Counted from the stretch's first letter, positions 50,417 through 60,285 are shown. The stretch: 64,000 nucleotides of DNA from Rhizobium sp. CCGE 510 (GCF_000292525.1 NZ_AEYF01000045.1:620001-684000), one strand, 5' to 3'. The notes: generated by a model not told the origin, from the sequence alone. Numbers and translations are program-made.

Positions 50417-51742
50417 ATGCCTGCACCGCTCGATCGCATCGACACTACGCCGGAGCTGCCCACTACCGCCGATGCGGTGGTGATCGGCGGCGGCATCGTC
50501 GGTGTTTTCGCGGCCTATTATTTGGCCCGGCGCGGATTGAAAGTCGCCCTTGTCGAGAAGGGCCTTGTCGGTGCGGAACAATCGAGCCGCAACTGGGGCT
50601 GGTGCCGCCAGCAGAACCGCGACGCTCGTGAACTGCCGATGTCGACGAAGAGCCTCGATCTGTGGGAGCGCTTCGCCGCTGAGACCGGGGAGGACACCGG
50701 CTTTCGCCGCTGCGGCCTCTTCTATCTCAGCAATAGCGACGAGGAACTGTCCGGCTGGGCACGCTGGCGGGATTTCGCGCGCTCGGTCGGCGTCACGACG
50801 CATATGCTGAGCGGCGCGGAGGCCACCGAACGCGGGCGCGCCACCGGCAATGCGTGGAAAGGCGGGGTGTTTTCGCCGACCGACGGCACCGCCGATCCGG
50901 CACGTGCCGCGCCGGCCGTCGCACGAGCAATCCTGAAGCTCGGCGGCACGGTGCATCAGTCCTGTGCGGCCCGCGGCATCGACATCGAAGGCGGCAGGCT
51001 CTCGGGCGTCGTCACCGAGCATGGCACCATCCGGACAAAAATCGCGATCCTCGCCGGCGGCGCCTGGGCCTCCTCCTTCTGCCGCCAGATGGACATTCGA
51101 TTTCCGCAGGCATCGATCCGTTCGTCGATCCTTTCCGTTGCACCGGGTGCCACGGGCCTGCCGGACGCGCTGCACACAGCTGCGGTCTCGGTCACGCGTC
51201 GCAGCGATGGCGGCTACACGCTGGCGATCAGCGGCCGCGGCCGCGTCGATCCCACCGCGCAACAGTTCCGCTTCGCGCCGCAGTTCCTGCCGATGTTCGC
51301 CCGGCGCTGGCGCAGTCTCGCACCCGGGGGCTTGGAGGGGTTTCGTTCCGGTCACGAGTCTCTGGCACGCTGGCGGCTCGACAGGCCGACGCCGATGGAG
51401 CGCATGCGCATCCTCGACCCGGCGGTCAACCAGGCCACCATTGCCCTCACGCATGCGCGAGCACTCGAGCTTCTGCCCGCCTTGAAGAAAACGAGCATCA
51501 GCGCGGCCTGGGCGGGCTATATCGACAGCACGCCGGACGGCGTGCCGGGGATCGGCGAGATCGCCACGCTTCCGGGTTTCATCCTCGCCGCGGGCTTCAG
51601 CGGCCACGGCTTCGGCATCGGGCCGGGCGCCGGTCACCTGATTGCCGATATCGTCACAGGCGACGAGCCGATCGTCGATCCCCGGCCCTACCATCCCGAC
51701 CGCTTCGGGGCGTCGGCCTGGGGCAAAGTCGCCGATTTCTAA
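50417..51742 (+). CDS. FAD-dependent amine/amino-acid oxidase-like enzyme (DAO superfamily)
   Basis: 441 residues: dinucleotide-binding motif VVIGGGIVGVFAAYYLARRG followed by VEKGLVGAEQSSRNWGWCRQ, a DadA/glycine-oxidase-type pattern, and a C-terminal FAD segment (PGFILAAGFSGHGFGIGPGA). It should oxidise an amine or D-amino acid, or an N-methylated amino acid, at the C-N bond. The ATG at 50417 follows AACGGAGACCCTGCC. Encoded 79 bp after the transporter, it likely acts on the imported compound in the cytoplasm. No cysteine with covalent-flavin context is evident. The precise substrate is unknown. Confidence 0.87.
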   Translation: MPAPLDRIDTTPELPTTADAVVIGGGIVGVFAAYYLARRGLKVALVEKGLVGAEQSSRNWGWCRQQNRDARELPMSTKSLDLWERFAAETGEDTGFRRCGLFYLSNSDEELSGWARWRDFARSVGVTTHMLSGAEATERGRATGNAWKGGVFSPTDGTADPARAAPAVARAILKLGGTVHQSCAARGIDIEGGRLSGVVTEHGTIRTKIAILAGGAWASSFCRQMDIRFPQASIRSSILSVAPGATGLPDALHTAAVSVTRRSDGGYTLAISGRGRVDPTAQQFRFAPQFLPMFARRWRSLAPGGLEGFRSGHESLARWRLDRPTPMERMRILDPAVNQATIALTHARALELLPALKKTSISAAWAGYIDSTPDGVPGIGEIATLPGFILAAGFSGHGFGIGPGAGHLIADIVTGDEPIVDPRPYHPDRFGASAWGKVADF

Positions 51743-51780
51743 ATAGGGCCCGGTCCGCAGGACAGGCAAAGATATACCAC

Positions 51781-54318
51781 TCAGGAGGCCAGGGACATCC
51801 GCTGGCTGCTCGCAGGCGAGGGCCTGCGACCGTCGGCCGTTTGAAAGTGGGAGATTCTTTCGTTCAATACTTCCACCTGCTGCCGAAGCCGATGAATTTC
51901 CGCGGTATTTTCCTCGACCATGGCGGCGTTGTGCTGGGTGATGTGCTCGACGTCTCGAACGGCGTTGTTCACCTCGTCGATCCCCTTATATTGCGTGGTC
52001 GTGGCAGTCGAGATGACCTGCACCAACCCGTTGATCGAGGTGAAGTGCTCCATGATCGAGGAAAGCGCCTGGCCGGTCTCCTCGACGAGCTTGACGCCGG
52101 CGCCGACCTGCGATGCGCTGGTGGAGATCAGATCCTTGATCTCGCGGGCAGCCTTGGCGCAGCGCTGCGCAAGCTCGCGCACCTCCTGGGCGACGACGGC
52201 AAAACCTCTGCCGGCCTCCCCTGCGCGCGCCGCTTCCACGCCCGCATTCAACGCAAGAAGATTGGTTTGGAAGGCGATCTCGTCGATTACACCGATGATG
52301 CTGCTGACTTTTTCGGATGACCGATTGATGGCGCCCATGGCGTCGACCGCCTTGGCGACGACGGCTGCGGAATGCTCCGCCTGGCGGTGGGCTTCGCCAA
52401 CCGAAAGCGAAGTCTGACGGGCGTTTTCGGCTGTCGTCCGCACGCTGACGGTCAGTTCGCCCAGTACCCGCGAACTTTCTTCGAGAGACGCGGCCTGCTG
52501 TTCCGTGCGCCGCGCCAGATCGTCGGCGGCTCCCGAAAGGTTGGTGCTGCCCTCGGCAATCTCGTAGGTCGTGTTGCGGACCTCGGCGAGTGTCAGGCGC
52601 AGCGCATCGATGGCGTGATTGTAGGTTTTCGCCATGGCGACATAATCTGCGGCCAGATCCTCGCTCATCTCGGCGGCAAGGTTGCCACTCGCAAGTTTGC
52701 CGAGCATGTCCGACAGAGCATTGAGAGCCTCGCTCTGTTCAGCCTCGACACGCGCCTGCTCGGCCGCGCGGCGGGCCTGCTCCAATTCGTCCCGCGACCG
52801 GTTTGCTTCGGCGAGCTCTTCCAGCCTGGTCTTTTCGAGTGCCTGATCGCGGAAGACGGTGACCGATCGGATCATGTCGCCGATCTCGTCGCCGCGCTTG
52901 CCGTCGCCGATCGGCACGTTCAGATCGCCGTCAGCCAGCCGCATCATCGTCTGGGTGATCCGCTTCAGCGGTCCGCGCAGGGTTTCGATCAGCATGAGAC
53001 CGCCGATGATCGCAAGCACGGTGCCGGCAATCATCGCCGCGAGCGACATCGTCGCCGAGCGCTGGCTGATTTCCTTGCCGCTCTCCTGCGCTGTGCTGAC
53101 GAACTGCTCGAGCGTGTGGCTTGCCGAGGCTACGAGCTCGGTGGCCGCTCCCTTCTCTGCTCGCCACCGATCCGCGATCGAAATCAGAAGCGACGTATCC
53201 TTTTCGATCGCCGCAAGCGACGGCTCGATTTTTTTCGCGAGATCCTGCAGCGCGGCGTTTCGTCCGCTCAAAGGTGCAAGCTTCGCGGCGTTTTCGCGCA
53301 GCGCCTTGAGATCGGCGAGAGCCGCATCCCGCGCCGCGGCATCGACGCGTCTGTTCAGTTCGCTGAGATGCAGGCGCAGATCGTCGATCGATTTGAAAGC
53401 GGCGTTGACGATCGTCACCATCGAGCGAAGCGTTGATATGCTCGCATCCATGCCGGCGAAGCGCTCGATCGCGGTGTCCGCATTGCCGGAGGCGAGTTTT
53501 GCATATTGCTCCCGAAGGCCCTGCAGGTCCTGGTCGACGGGAGCGTAACTTTCGAGCGACAGGCCGCTGTCCTCGGCCATGACCGCAAGCTTGTCCAGCA
53601 TCGGCTTTAGAGCTGACATCTGGCTTTGGGCTTTCTCCGACGCAAGCGCCCCGCTGTCGCCCATCTCCTTGACGAGCGGCGGCAGGAGGCTGCCGATGGC
53701 CTGGGCGAGCTTCTGCGGATCGGCCGCCCCTGCGGTCGCCTTGCGCAGTTTGGCAATGCGTCCCGCGAGGTTCTTATAGGCCGAGGCGTCGAGAAGAAGC
53801 GCGCGGACAAAGGCCTCCTTGCCATTCGCCTGATCCTGGAGAACGTCGAGCTGTTTGCGGGCGGTCTGGCTTTCCTTGATCAGCTGGGTGACCGCATCGT
53901 CGATCGCCTGTTCGTTGCCGGCGCGCTCCTGCGCCACCGCCCAGAGCGCGTCGGCGCCGCCCTGCATCTTGGCCCCGAGTTCGCGCACCGCAGCAATCTG
54001 CTGCTTCTGCGCGGGATCGATCAACATCGCATCGAGCGTCGCAGCGCCCTTTTTCTGATCGGAGATGCTGGCGATCAGACGATCGCGGGCGGCGGCACTC
54101 GGAAGATCGGCAAAGGCGGTCAGAGCGGATCGCAGCTGCTGAAAGCTGGAAAGGGCTTCGATCGTCTGCCGGGTCAGGGTCATCTGCCCGTTCAGCGTAC
54201 CGGCGGTGAAATAGCCGAAAAGCCCGATGCCGGCGATGAGGACGATCAGCGGCACCACGAAAAAGAGGACCTTCGTCACGATCCGCATACGCTGCAACAG
54301 TCGATCAATCAACGCCAT
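51781..54318 (-). CDS. Large methyl-accepting chemotaxis protein
   Basis: 845 residues from ATG 54318. The N-terminal membrane segment (VLFFVVPLIVLIAGIGLFGY) is followed by a very large (about 380-residue) helical periplasmic domain, a second segment (MSLAAMIAGTVLAIIGGLML), HAMP and second HAMP-like linkers (RMADGDLNVPIGDGKRGDEI-type and ALSDMLGKLASGNLAAEMSE) and the signalling tip EIAFQTNLLALNAGVEAARA. Methylation-helix glutamates flank the tip. The long periplasmic part is characteristic of double-bundle (HBM-like) sensors of carboxylates. It converges on the oxidase gene and precedes nothing in an operon; putA starts divergently 200 bp away. Confidence 0.92.
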   Translation of the reverse strand: MALIDRLLQRMRIVTKVLFFVVPLIVLIAGIGLFGYFTAGTLNGQMTLTRQTIEALSSFQQLRSALTAFADLPSAAARDRLIASISDQKKGAATLDAMLIDPAQKQQIAAVRELGAKMQGGADALWAVAQERAGNEQAIDDAVTQLIKESQTARKQLDVLQDQANGKEAFVRALLLDASAYKNLAGRIAKLRKATAGAADPQKLAQAIGSLLPPLVKEMGDSGALASEKAQSQMSALKPMLDKLAVMAEDSGLSLESYAPVDQDLQGLREQYAKLASGNADTAIERFAGMDASISTLRSMVTIVNAAFKSIDDLRLHLSELNRRVDAAARDAALADLKALRENAAKLAPLSGRNAALQDLAKKIEPSLAAIEKDTSLLISIADRWRAEKGAATELVASASHTLEQFVSTAQESGKEISQRSATMSLAAMIAGTVLAIIGGLMLIETLRGPLKRITQTMMRLADGDLNVPIGDGKRGDEIGDMIRSVTVFRDQALEKTRLEELAEANRSRDELEQARRAAEQARVEAEQSEALNALSDMLGKLASGNLAAEMSEDLAADYVAMAKTYNHAIDALRLTLAEVRNTTYEIAEGSTNLSGAADDLARRTEQQAASLEESSRVLGELTVSVRTTAENARQTSLSVGEAHRQAEHSAAVVAKAVDAMGAINRSSEKVSSIIGVIDEIAFQTNLLALNAGVEAARAGEAGRGFAVVAQEVRELAQRCAKAAREIKDLISTSASQVGAGVKLVEETGQALSSIMEHFTSINGLVQVISTATTTQYKGIDEVNNAVRDVEHITQHNAAMVEENTAEIHRLRQQVEVLNERISHFQTADGRRPSPASSQRMSLAS

Positions 54319-54535
54319 AAGCAAGCCCCCGCGCCAGGAAATAGGCACTTTTACCGGCGCGGATCCCTCGCCTCCGCAAGCATCAAAACCTCTATATGGG
54401 GAGCGATGACTATGCTGGACTTGCGAGAGTGGCGCCTGATGACCACGCTAGTGATAACTGCTAAAAAAATGGTCAATGGTGTCGAGTTTTTTTGGAGCCC
54501 CGGCGGCGGACGCTTCAGCGCCCTCCGCCGTTCAG

Positions 54536-57500
54536 TTATCCGATGGCCATCAGGCTGGCATTGCCGCCGGCCGCGGCAGTGTTGATCGAGGTCGACACCT
54601 CCTCCAGCAGCCAATTCAGGCAATAGGCCTCGGGATCGCCCGCCAATTCCTCGCTGGTCGCGGCCTGGACAAGGAGAAGCGGACCGGGCAGGGCCGCAAT
54701 CCTCCGGTTGACGACCAGAACCCTGTCGCGATCCCCTTCTACGAGTGCGCCCGAGAACGGCCCGTCTTTTTCCCAATCCGACGTCCAGGTAATCCGGCCG
54801 GCGACAGCCGCCGGCAGATCCGCCAGGGCCGATTTCGATAGGGAGCCCGCATCCACGACGATGTGGTTGCCGGTCGACAGGGCGGCGGCGATCTGGCGAT
54901 AGAGCCCGCTTTCCGTTTGCGGCACGGCAAGAATGCGGCCGCGGGGATGGAGCGCATAGAGATTGAGTTCGCCGACCGGGCCGGTGAGCTCACGTTCGAG
55001 CCCGAGCGCTGAACGGCTCGCATAGCCACGGGCTGCTTCCCCTTCGCCCGGCAAGCCCTTCTTGTCGAGCCAGACGATATAATCGCGAAGGGCAAGATCC
55101 GTATGAACCGAATCCTGCTGCGGCGGCACCGGAGCACGCTGCACCAGCCGGCCGATATAGAGCGGACCGCCGGCCTTCGGACCGGTGCCCGACAGGCCAC
55201 GGCCGCCGAAAGGCTGCACGCCGACGACAGCGCCGATGATGTTGCGGTTGACATAGAGGTTACCGGCCTTGATACGGCTGGTCACATGCGCGATCGTTTC
55301 GTCAAGCCGGGTGTGAAGCCCGAAGGTGAGGCCGTAACCCGATGCATTGATGTCGTCGATCAGGCGGTCGAGCCCGTTTCGCTTGAAGCGAACGACATGC
55401 AGGACCGGGCCGAAGATCTCCCTCGTCAGATCCGACAGCGACTTGATTTCGATGATCGTTGGCGGAACGAAGGTGCCGGCCGCGGCACTTTCGGGCAGCA
55501 GCAGCTGATCCACCTTGCGGCCGATGCCACGCATCTGCTCGATATGCTGGTCAATCTCCGCTTTTGCGCCATCGTTGATGACCGGTCCGACGTCGACACT
55601 CAGCCGATCGGTGCGGCCGATCGTCAACTCGCGGAAGGCGCCCTTCAGCATGGCGAGGGTCCGGTCGGCGACATCGTCCTGCAGGCAGAGGACGCGGAGC
55701 GCCGAGCACCGCTGGCCGGCGCTGTCGAAAGCCGACGCGATGACATCGGCCACCACCTGTTCGGCCAGAGCCGAGGAATCGACGATCATGCCGTTCTGGC
55801 CGCCGGTTTCGGCAATTAGCGGGATCGGCTTGCCGGTCGAAGACAGGCGTTCTGCCAGCTGCGCCTGGATCATCCGGGCGACTTCCGTCGATCCGGTAAA
55901 CATCACACCCGCCGTTTCCGGTGCCCCGACCATGCCGGCGCCGAGGCGCCCGCTGCCGGGCACGAACTGCAAGGCGGCCACAGGAACGCCCGCCTCGTGG
56001 AGGATCTTGACGCTCTCCGAAGCGATGATCGGCGTGACGCCAGCGGGCTTCGCCAGCACGGGATTTCCGGCCACCAAGGCTGCCGCAACCTGCCCGGTGA
56101 AAATCGCCAACGGGAAATTCCACGGGCTGATGCAGACGATCGGGCCGAGAGGCGCATGCGACGGCCCGAGGGTCTTGCGCGCCTGTTCGGCATAATAACG
56201 CAGGAAGTCGATCGCCTCACGCACCTCGCCGACGGCATTGGCGGCTGATTTGCCGGCCTCGCGCATGATGATGCCCATCAGCGTCTTGATGCGGGCCTGC
56301 ATGATGTCGGCCGCCCGTTCCAGGCAAGCCGCACGTTCGGCCGGCGGCACGGCCGCCCATTGCGGCGCATGCTCGGCCGCCATGGCAACGATCCGGGCTG
56401 CTGCCTCGACCTTCAATTCGGTGACGGTTCCGACGACGTCACGGTGATCGGCAGGATTAAGGACGTCACGCGTCACCCCGTCCGTGGAGCCATCGGCAAG
56501 AATCGGACCCGCATGCCATGGGCTCGCAGCCGAGGATACAAGCGTCTGCGCCAGATCGGAAAGGGTCGCCTCGTTCGATAGATCGAGACCGTCGGAATTG
56601 GCACGGGCGCTGCCGTAAAGCGCCTTCGGCGAGGCGATCTGCGCGTGCGGGGCGCCGACGACCGGCATGGCGGCAACGGTCTCTGCGGGATCGGCAATCA
56701 GCGCCTCGACGGAGACGTGCGGATCGGAGATGCGGTGCACGAAGGAGGAATTGGCGCCGTTTTCCAGAAGCCGGCGTACGAGATAGGCAAGCAGCGTCTC
56801 ATGTGTTCCCACCGGCGCATAGATGCGGCAGGGCCGGTCGAGCTTTCCCTTGCCGACGACCTCGTCGTAGAGCGGTTCGCCCATGCCGTGCAGACATTGG
56901 AACTCGTATTTGCCGACTGCGAAATCGGGACCGGCCAGATGATAGATCGTCGCCAGCGTCTGCGCATTGTGGCTAGCAAACTGCGGGAAGACGGCGTCGG
57001 AGGCGTTCAGCAGCTTGCGCGCGCAGGCGATATAGGCAACGTCGGTGTAGATCTTGCGGGTATAGACCGGATAGTCGTTAAGACCGTCCAGCTGGGCGCG
57101 CTTGATCTCCGCATCCCAATAGGCGCCCTTGACCAGACGCACCATGACCCGGCGCCCCGAACGGCGCGCCAGATCGATGACATAATCGAGCACGAAGGGG
57201 CAACGTTTGCCATAGGCCTGGACGACGAAGCCCAGCCCGTTCCAACCGGCGAGATTGGGGGCAAAGCAGAGTTCTTCGAGCAGATCGAGCGAAAGCTCCA
57301 GCCGGTCGGCCTCCTCGGCATCGATATTGAGGCCGATATCGTAGCTCTTGGCGAGAACGGCCAGCGCCTTGACCTTTGGCAGCAACTCGCCCATCACCCG
57401 GCCGGCCTGCGCCCTCACGTAGCGGGGATGCAGGGCCGAAAGCTTGATCGAAATACCAGGGCCGTCATAAATGCCGCGCCCGTCCGAGGCCTTGCCGATG

Positions 57501-58243
57501 GCGTGAATCGCCTTTTCATAATCCTTGAAATAACGTTCGGCGTCGGCGGCCGTCGTCGCGGCCTCGCCCAGCATGTCGTAGGAATAGCGAAAACCGCGCG
57601 CTTCGAGCGGCCGAGCGCGTTTCAGCGCCTCCTCGATCGTTTCGCCGGTAACGAACTGCTCGCCCATCATGCGCATCGCCATATCGACGCCGCGGCGGAT
57701 GACCGGCTCGCCGGCGCGCGCGATCAGCCGCGTCAGCGCTGCCGAAAGGCTGCGGTCGTTGACCGTCGACGTCAGCTTGCCGGTGACGACGAGGCCCCAG
57801 GTGGCGGCGTTGACGAACATGGATTTGCCGCCGCCGATATGCGAGGTCCAGTTGCCCTCGGCAATCTTATCGCGGATCAGCGCATCGCGGGTGTCCGTAT
57901 CGGGAATGCGCAGCAGCGCTTCGGCAAGACACATGAGCGCCACGCCTTCCTGGCTGGAGAGCGAATATTCCTGTACCAGACCTTCGACACCGGTGCCCTT
58001 ATGCTTGGCGCGCAAGGCCTCGATCAGCGTGCGGGCCGTGCTGCGAATGTCATAGCGTTTCGCCTCGGAGACGCGCGCGGCGGTAACGAGTGGCGGCAGG
58101 CATTCGGTTTCCGGGCGGCGATAGGCCGCCGTAATTGCCTGGCGGAGCTCGGATTGCGGCCGGATCGGCGGGGCGAAACCGGAGAACGGCGCACCATTGG
58201 CGGGATCATTGGAGGATGCGGGGTCGATCGCTGCGTTCAACAT
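54536..58243 (-). CDS. putA: Bifunctional proline dehydrogenase / P5C dehydrogenase PutA (long type, without RHH domain)
   Basis: 1235 residues. The proline dehydrogenase barrel (about 190-480) contains GRGIYDGPGISIKLSALHPR, GLNIDAEEADRLELSLDLLE and VMVRLVKGAYWDAEIKRAQL. The aldehyde dehydrogenase part (about 580-1030) has catalytic Glu812 (IAETGGQNG) and nucleophile Cys846 (SAGQRCSALR), with PWNFPLAIFTGQ as the NAD loop. A C-terminal extension (about 1050-1235), as in long PutA proteins, follows. It converts proline to glutamate using FAD and NAD, with channelling between sites. There is no N-terminal ribbon-helix-helix segment, so it is not its own repressor; the divergent PutR fills that role. 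The start at 58243 has AGGGACTCCC upstream. Confidence 0.95.
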   Translation of the reverse strand: MLNAAIDPASSNDPANGAPFSGFAPPIRPQSELRQAITAAYRRPETECLPPLVTAARVSEAKRYDIRSTARTLIEALRAKHKGTGVEGLVQEYSLSSQEGVALMCLAEALLRIPDTDTRDALIRDKIAEGNWTSHIGGGKSMFVNAATWGLVVTGKLTSTVNDRSLSAALTRLIARAGEPVIRRGVDMAMRMMGEQFVTGETIEEALKRARPLEARGFRYSYDMLGEAATTAADAERYFKDYEKAIHAIGKASDGRGIYDGPGISIKLSALHPRYVRAQAGRVMGELLPKVKALAVLAKSYDIGLNIDAEEADRLELSLDLLEELCFAPNLAGWNGLGFVVQAYGKRCPFVLDYVIDLARRSGRRVMVRLVKGAYWDAEIKRAQLDGLNDYPVYTRKIYTDVAYIACARKLLNASDAVFPQFASHNAQTLATIYHLAGPDFAVGKYEFQCLHGMGEPLYDEVVGKGKLDRPCRIYAPVGTHETLLAYLVRRLLENGANSSFVHRISDPHVSVEALIADPAETVAAMPVVGAPHAQIASPKALYGSARANSDGLDLSNEATLSDLAQTLVSSAASPWHAGPILADGSTDGVTRDVLNPADHRDVVGTVTELKVEAAARIVAMAAEHAPQWAAVPPAERAACLERAADIMQARIKTLMGIIMREAGKSAANAVGEVREAIDFLRYYAEQARKTLGPSHAPLGPIVCISPWNFPLAIFTGQVAAALVAGNPVLAKPAGVTPIIASESVKILHEAGVPVAALQFVPGSGRLGAGMVGAPETAGVMFTGSTEVARMIQAQLAERLSSTGKPIPLIAETGGQNGMIVDSSALAEQVVADVIASAFDSAGQRCSALRVLCLQDDVADRTLAMLKGAFRELTIGRTDRLSVDVGPVINDGAKAEIDQHIEQMRGIGRKVDQLLLPESAAAGTFVPPTIIEIKSLSDLTREIFGPVLHVVRFKRNGLDRLIDDINASGYGLTFGLHTRLDETIAHVTSRIKAGNLYVNRNIIGAVVGVQPFGGRGLSGTGPKAGGPLYIGRLVQRAPVPPQQDSVHTDLALRDYIVWLDKKGLPGEGEAARGYASRSALGLERELTGPVGELNLYALHPRGRILAVPQTESGLYRQIAAALSTGNHIVVDAGSLSKSALADLPAAVAGRITWTSDWEKDGPFSGALVEGDRDRVLVVNRRIAALPGPLLLVQAATSEELAGDPEAYCLNWLLEEVSTSINTAAAGGNASLMAIG

Positions 58244-58650
58244 GGGAGTCCCTATCAAATCGGTGTCTGATCTAACGGATAAATGGAACACTGGGCTCAT
58301 CGTCCCAGGCATCATCCGTGAAAACTGGGCCGGAATATTCCGTCTCGCGAAGCGGGCGCACATCCGGCTTGTCGCGCTTGACGGTGAATGCCGCCGCCAC
58401 GACCCTTATCGCCAGCGGCCGGTAATGAACGAGCAGGTCCGGCTTTTGATCGTCATCCGGTTCACCTCCGTGCATGCATAATCCCCCTTTTTCGAGGGCC
58501 GAGCCAATGCCGATCTGACTATATGCCAGGTGGTTGTGCCCTTCCTCCGATTGCCGCTGCACAATCTATCACAGTCGCAAATCGCGATCTCACTTGATTT
58601 TTTCGTTTTTAAGGCTGTATGAACTTATTAACTCACCAGAGAAAGTTCAA
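58244..58650. promoter_or_regulatory. putA-putR divergent control region
   Basis: The 400-base region contains the 67-codon reverse frame at 58475-58272 and, between 58476 and 58650, AT-rich sequence with likely promoters for putR and, if the small gene is real, for putA through it. I could not single out a PutR site by eye. Confidence 0.5.
58272..58475 (-). CDS. Possible 67-residue protein upstream of putA
   Basis: The frame MHGGEPDDDQKPDLLVHYRP, then ...IRVVAAAFTVKRDKPDVRPL ... DDAWDDEPSVPFIR, has a good ribosome-binding site (AAAGGGGGATTATGC) in front of ATG 58475 and ends 28 bp before putA on the same strand. A short soluble protein of this sort just before putA would fit a leader gene or a small accessory protein. 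No family is recognised. Conservation in other rhizobia would decide whether it is translated. Confidence 0.45.
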   Translation of the reverse strand: MHGGEPDDDQKPDLLVHYRPLAIRVVAAAFTVKRDKPDVRPLRETEYSGPVFTDDAWDDEPSVPFIR

Positions 58651-59145
58651 ATGGCTATCGATACCGACATCTTTAGTGAATTGGACCAGTTCGACAGGAA
58701 GATTCTCTCCGAACTCGCCGAGGACGGCAGGCTGTCGATCACGGATCTCGCGGCACGTGTCGGGCTATCGAAGACGCCGTGCCAGATCCGTTTCAAAAGG
58801 TTGATCAGCGACGGCTACATCGAAGGCTTCAAGGCCGTTCTCAATCCGTCAAAAATGCAGCTCGACCACATCGCCTTCGTCGAGGTGAAGCTCTCCGATA
58901 CCCGCGAGGATGCGCTGAAAAGCTTCAACGACGCCATCAAGAAGATCAGGGAAGTCGAAGAGTGCCATATGATCGCCGGCAGGTTCGACTATCTCCTGAA
59001 GATCCGCACCCGCGATATCGGCCGCTACCGCCGCGTTCTCGGCGAGCGGATCTCGACACTGCCTCACGTTGCCAGCACGTCGACAAATGTCGCGATGGAG
59101 ACGGTCAAGGAAAGCTGGGACAAGTTCGGCTCTAGTCTTTCCTGA
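58651..59145 (+). CDS. putR: Lrp/AsnC-family regulator PutR
   Basis: 164 residues: helix-turn-helix LDQFDRKILSELAEDGRLSI followed by LAARVGLSKTPCQIRFKRLI, then the RAM effector domain (HIAFVEVKLSDTREDALKSF, HMIAGRFDYLLKIRTRDIGR). It is the rhizobial/Agrobacterium PutR type, which activates putA in the presence of proline, and is divergent from putA. The ATG at 58651 is preceded by GAGAAAGTTCAA. The SKTPCQIR recognition helix is the PutR-type sequence. Confidence 0.92.
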   Translation: MAIDTDIFSELDQFDRKILSELAEDGRLSITDLAARVGLSKTPCQIRFKRLISDGYIEGFKAVLNPSKMQLDHIAFVEVKLSDTREDALKSFNDAIKKIREVEECHMIAGRFDYLLKIRTRDIGRYRRVLGERISTLPHVASTSTNVAMETVKESWDKFGSSLS

Positions 59146-59314
59146 AGGCCATCCGCGGAGATTATGGTCACCGGACGGCTATCAGCACCGAATCAACGCG
59201 GCCACATTCGAGCGACGCATAATCCGGTCATTTGCCGTCGATTGGTGGCCCGAAGCGGCTGTTTGTCATCCGAACATCGGGTGCGGGAATGGTAGCAATC
59301 GAGCCACCGGCAGT

Positions 59315-59686
59315 TCAGCCGCCTTTCGCTTTCCGACCGCGTGCGCTTGGTCTCACCGGTACGCTTTTGCCATGCTCGTTCCACCATGCCGCTAAGGCTT
59401 CCATCGTGGGTGCGAGGCCCCGCGCTTTTGGTGTGATCTCATATTCGACACGCGGAGGAACCTCCGCAAAGATGGTGCGCGACACGAGGCCGTCCGCCTC
59501 AAGCTCGCGGAGTTGCACCGTCAGCATGTGCTGCGTGATGCCCGGAATAGCCTTTCTCAATTCGCCAAACCGGTAGATCCGCTGATTGAGCAGCCACATG
59601 ATTTCCAGCTTCCATTTGCCAGAGAGCAGCGAGAATGCGCGCCTCATTTCCTCATGCATATCTTCGGCCATAGTCTGCTTTTCCAT
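59315..59686 (-). CDS. HxlR-family transcriptional regulator
   Basis: 123 residues with the HxlR winged helix (LLSGKWKLEIMWLL, FGELRKAIPGITQHMLTVQL, RELEADGLVSRTIFAEVPPR, then VEYEITPKARGLAPTMEALA). Many HxlR proteins sense electrophiles or oxidants through a cysteine ahead of the GKW motif, but this protein has no cysteine at all, so another signal is expected. It is divergent from a DoxX/SDR operon, its probable target. Confidence 0.92.
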   Translation of the reverse strand: MEKQTMAEDMHEEMRRAFSLLSGKWKLEIMWLLNQRIYRFGELRKAIPGITQHMLTVQLRELEADGLVSRTIFAEVPPRVEYEITPKARGLAPTMEALAAWWNEHGKSVPVRPSARGRKAKGG

Positions 59687-59844
59687 ACTAACTGCAAATA
59701 ATTCATCCTACTTGGAAAATTAAACCTTAGACAATATTTTCCATCCGTGCATCAGGGGGCGCAGCGAAATAGCGCTCTCAACATAGCAACCGACAGAATC
59801 GACGAGAGGAATGTTGCTGCGCTAGCAGCGACAGGGATAAGCTT

Positions 59845-60285
59845 ATGCTTGAATTTTACGTGTACTGGATCAGCACGACACTTCTATCCGCGCTCTACCT
59901 TGCTTCAGCCTACCTGTATGCAACAAAGGGAGACTGGGTTCGTGGGGCTCTGACGGACCTTGGATTCAAGGCTCCCTATCTCATTCCACTCATGATCGCC
60001 ATCAAGGTTCTCGGCCCGATTGCGATCCTTTCGCGCGTCAGCGTGCCGCTCAGCGATCTCGCCTATGCCGGCATCTTTTTTCACCTACTGCTGTCGGGCC
60101 TCGCGCATATCGGCGCTCGAAAACCTTTCGGCGCTTTGCCGGCGGCGATCGGCCTGGCACTACTGGTCGCCTCGTTCACCACGCAGAACGACGCACGCGA
60201 CCTTCCCTCCCCTTACGTTCAGGCCGCGGTCGCGCGCTGTCTCGATGAATCCCAAACACTATCGAATGGAGATGTACATGGGTAG
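59845..60285 (+). CDS. DoxX-like membrane protein
   Basis: 146 residues with four membrane segments (ISTTLLSALYLASAYLYA, LIPLMIAIKVLGPIAILSRV, LAYAGIFFHLLLSGLAHIG, ALPAAIGLALLVASFTT), the DoxX/DUF4267-like layout. Members are linked to redox balance or quinone-type electron transfer. It is divergent from the HxlR gene, and its 3' end overlaps the SDR gene start by 8 bp, implying co-translation. Confidence 0.85.
   Translation: MLEFYVYWISTTLLSALYLASAYLYATKGDWVRGALTDLGFKAPYLIPLMIAIKVLGPIAILSRVSVPLSDLAYAGIFFHLLLSGLAHIGARKPFGALPAAIGLALLVASFTTQNDARDLPSPYVQAAVARCLDESQTLSNGDVHG

Noticed and set aside
50201..51769. Long leftward open frame opposite the FAD oxidase gene
   Set aside because: Antisense shadow of an FAD-binding protein with clear motifs.
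56645..58270. Long rightward open frame opposite putA
   Set aside because: Antisense to the PutA catalytic domains, with no family resemblance.
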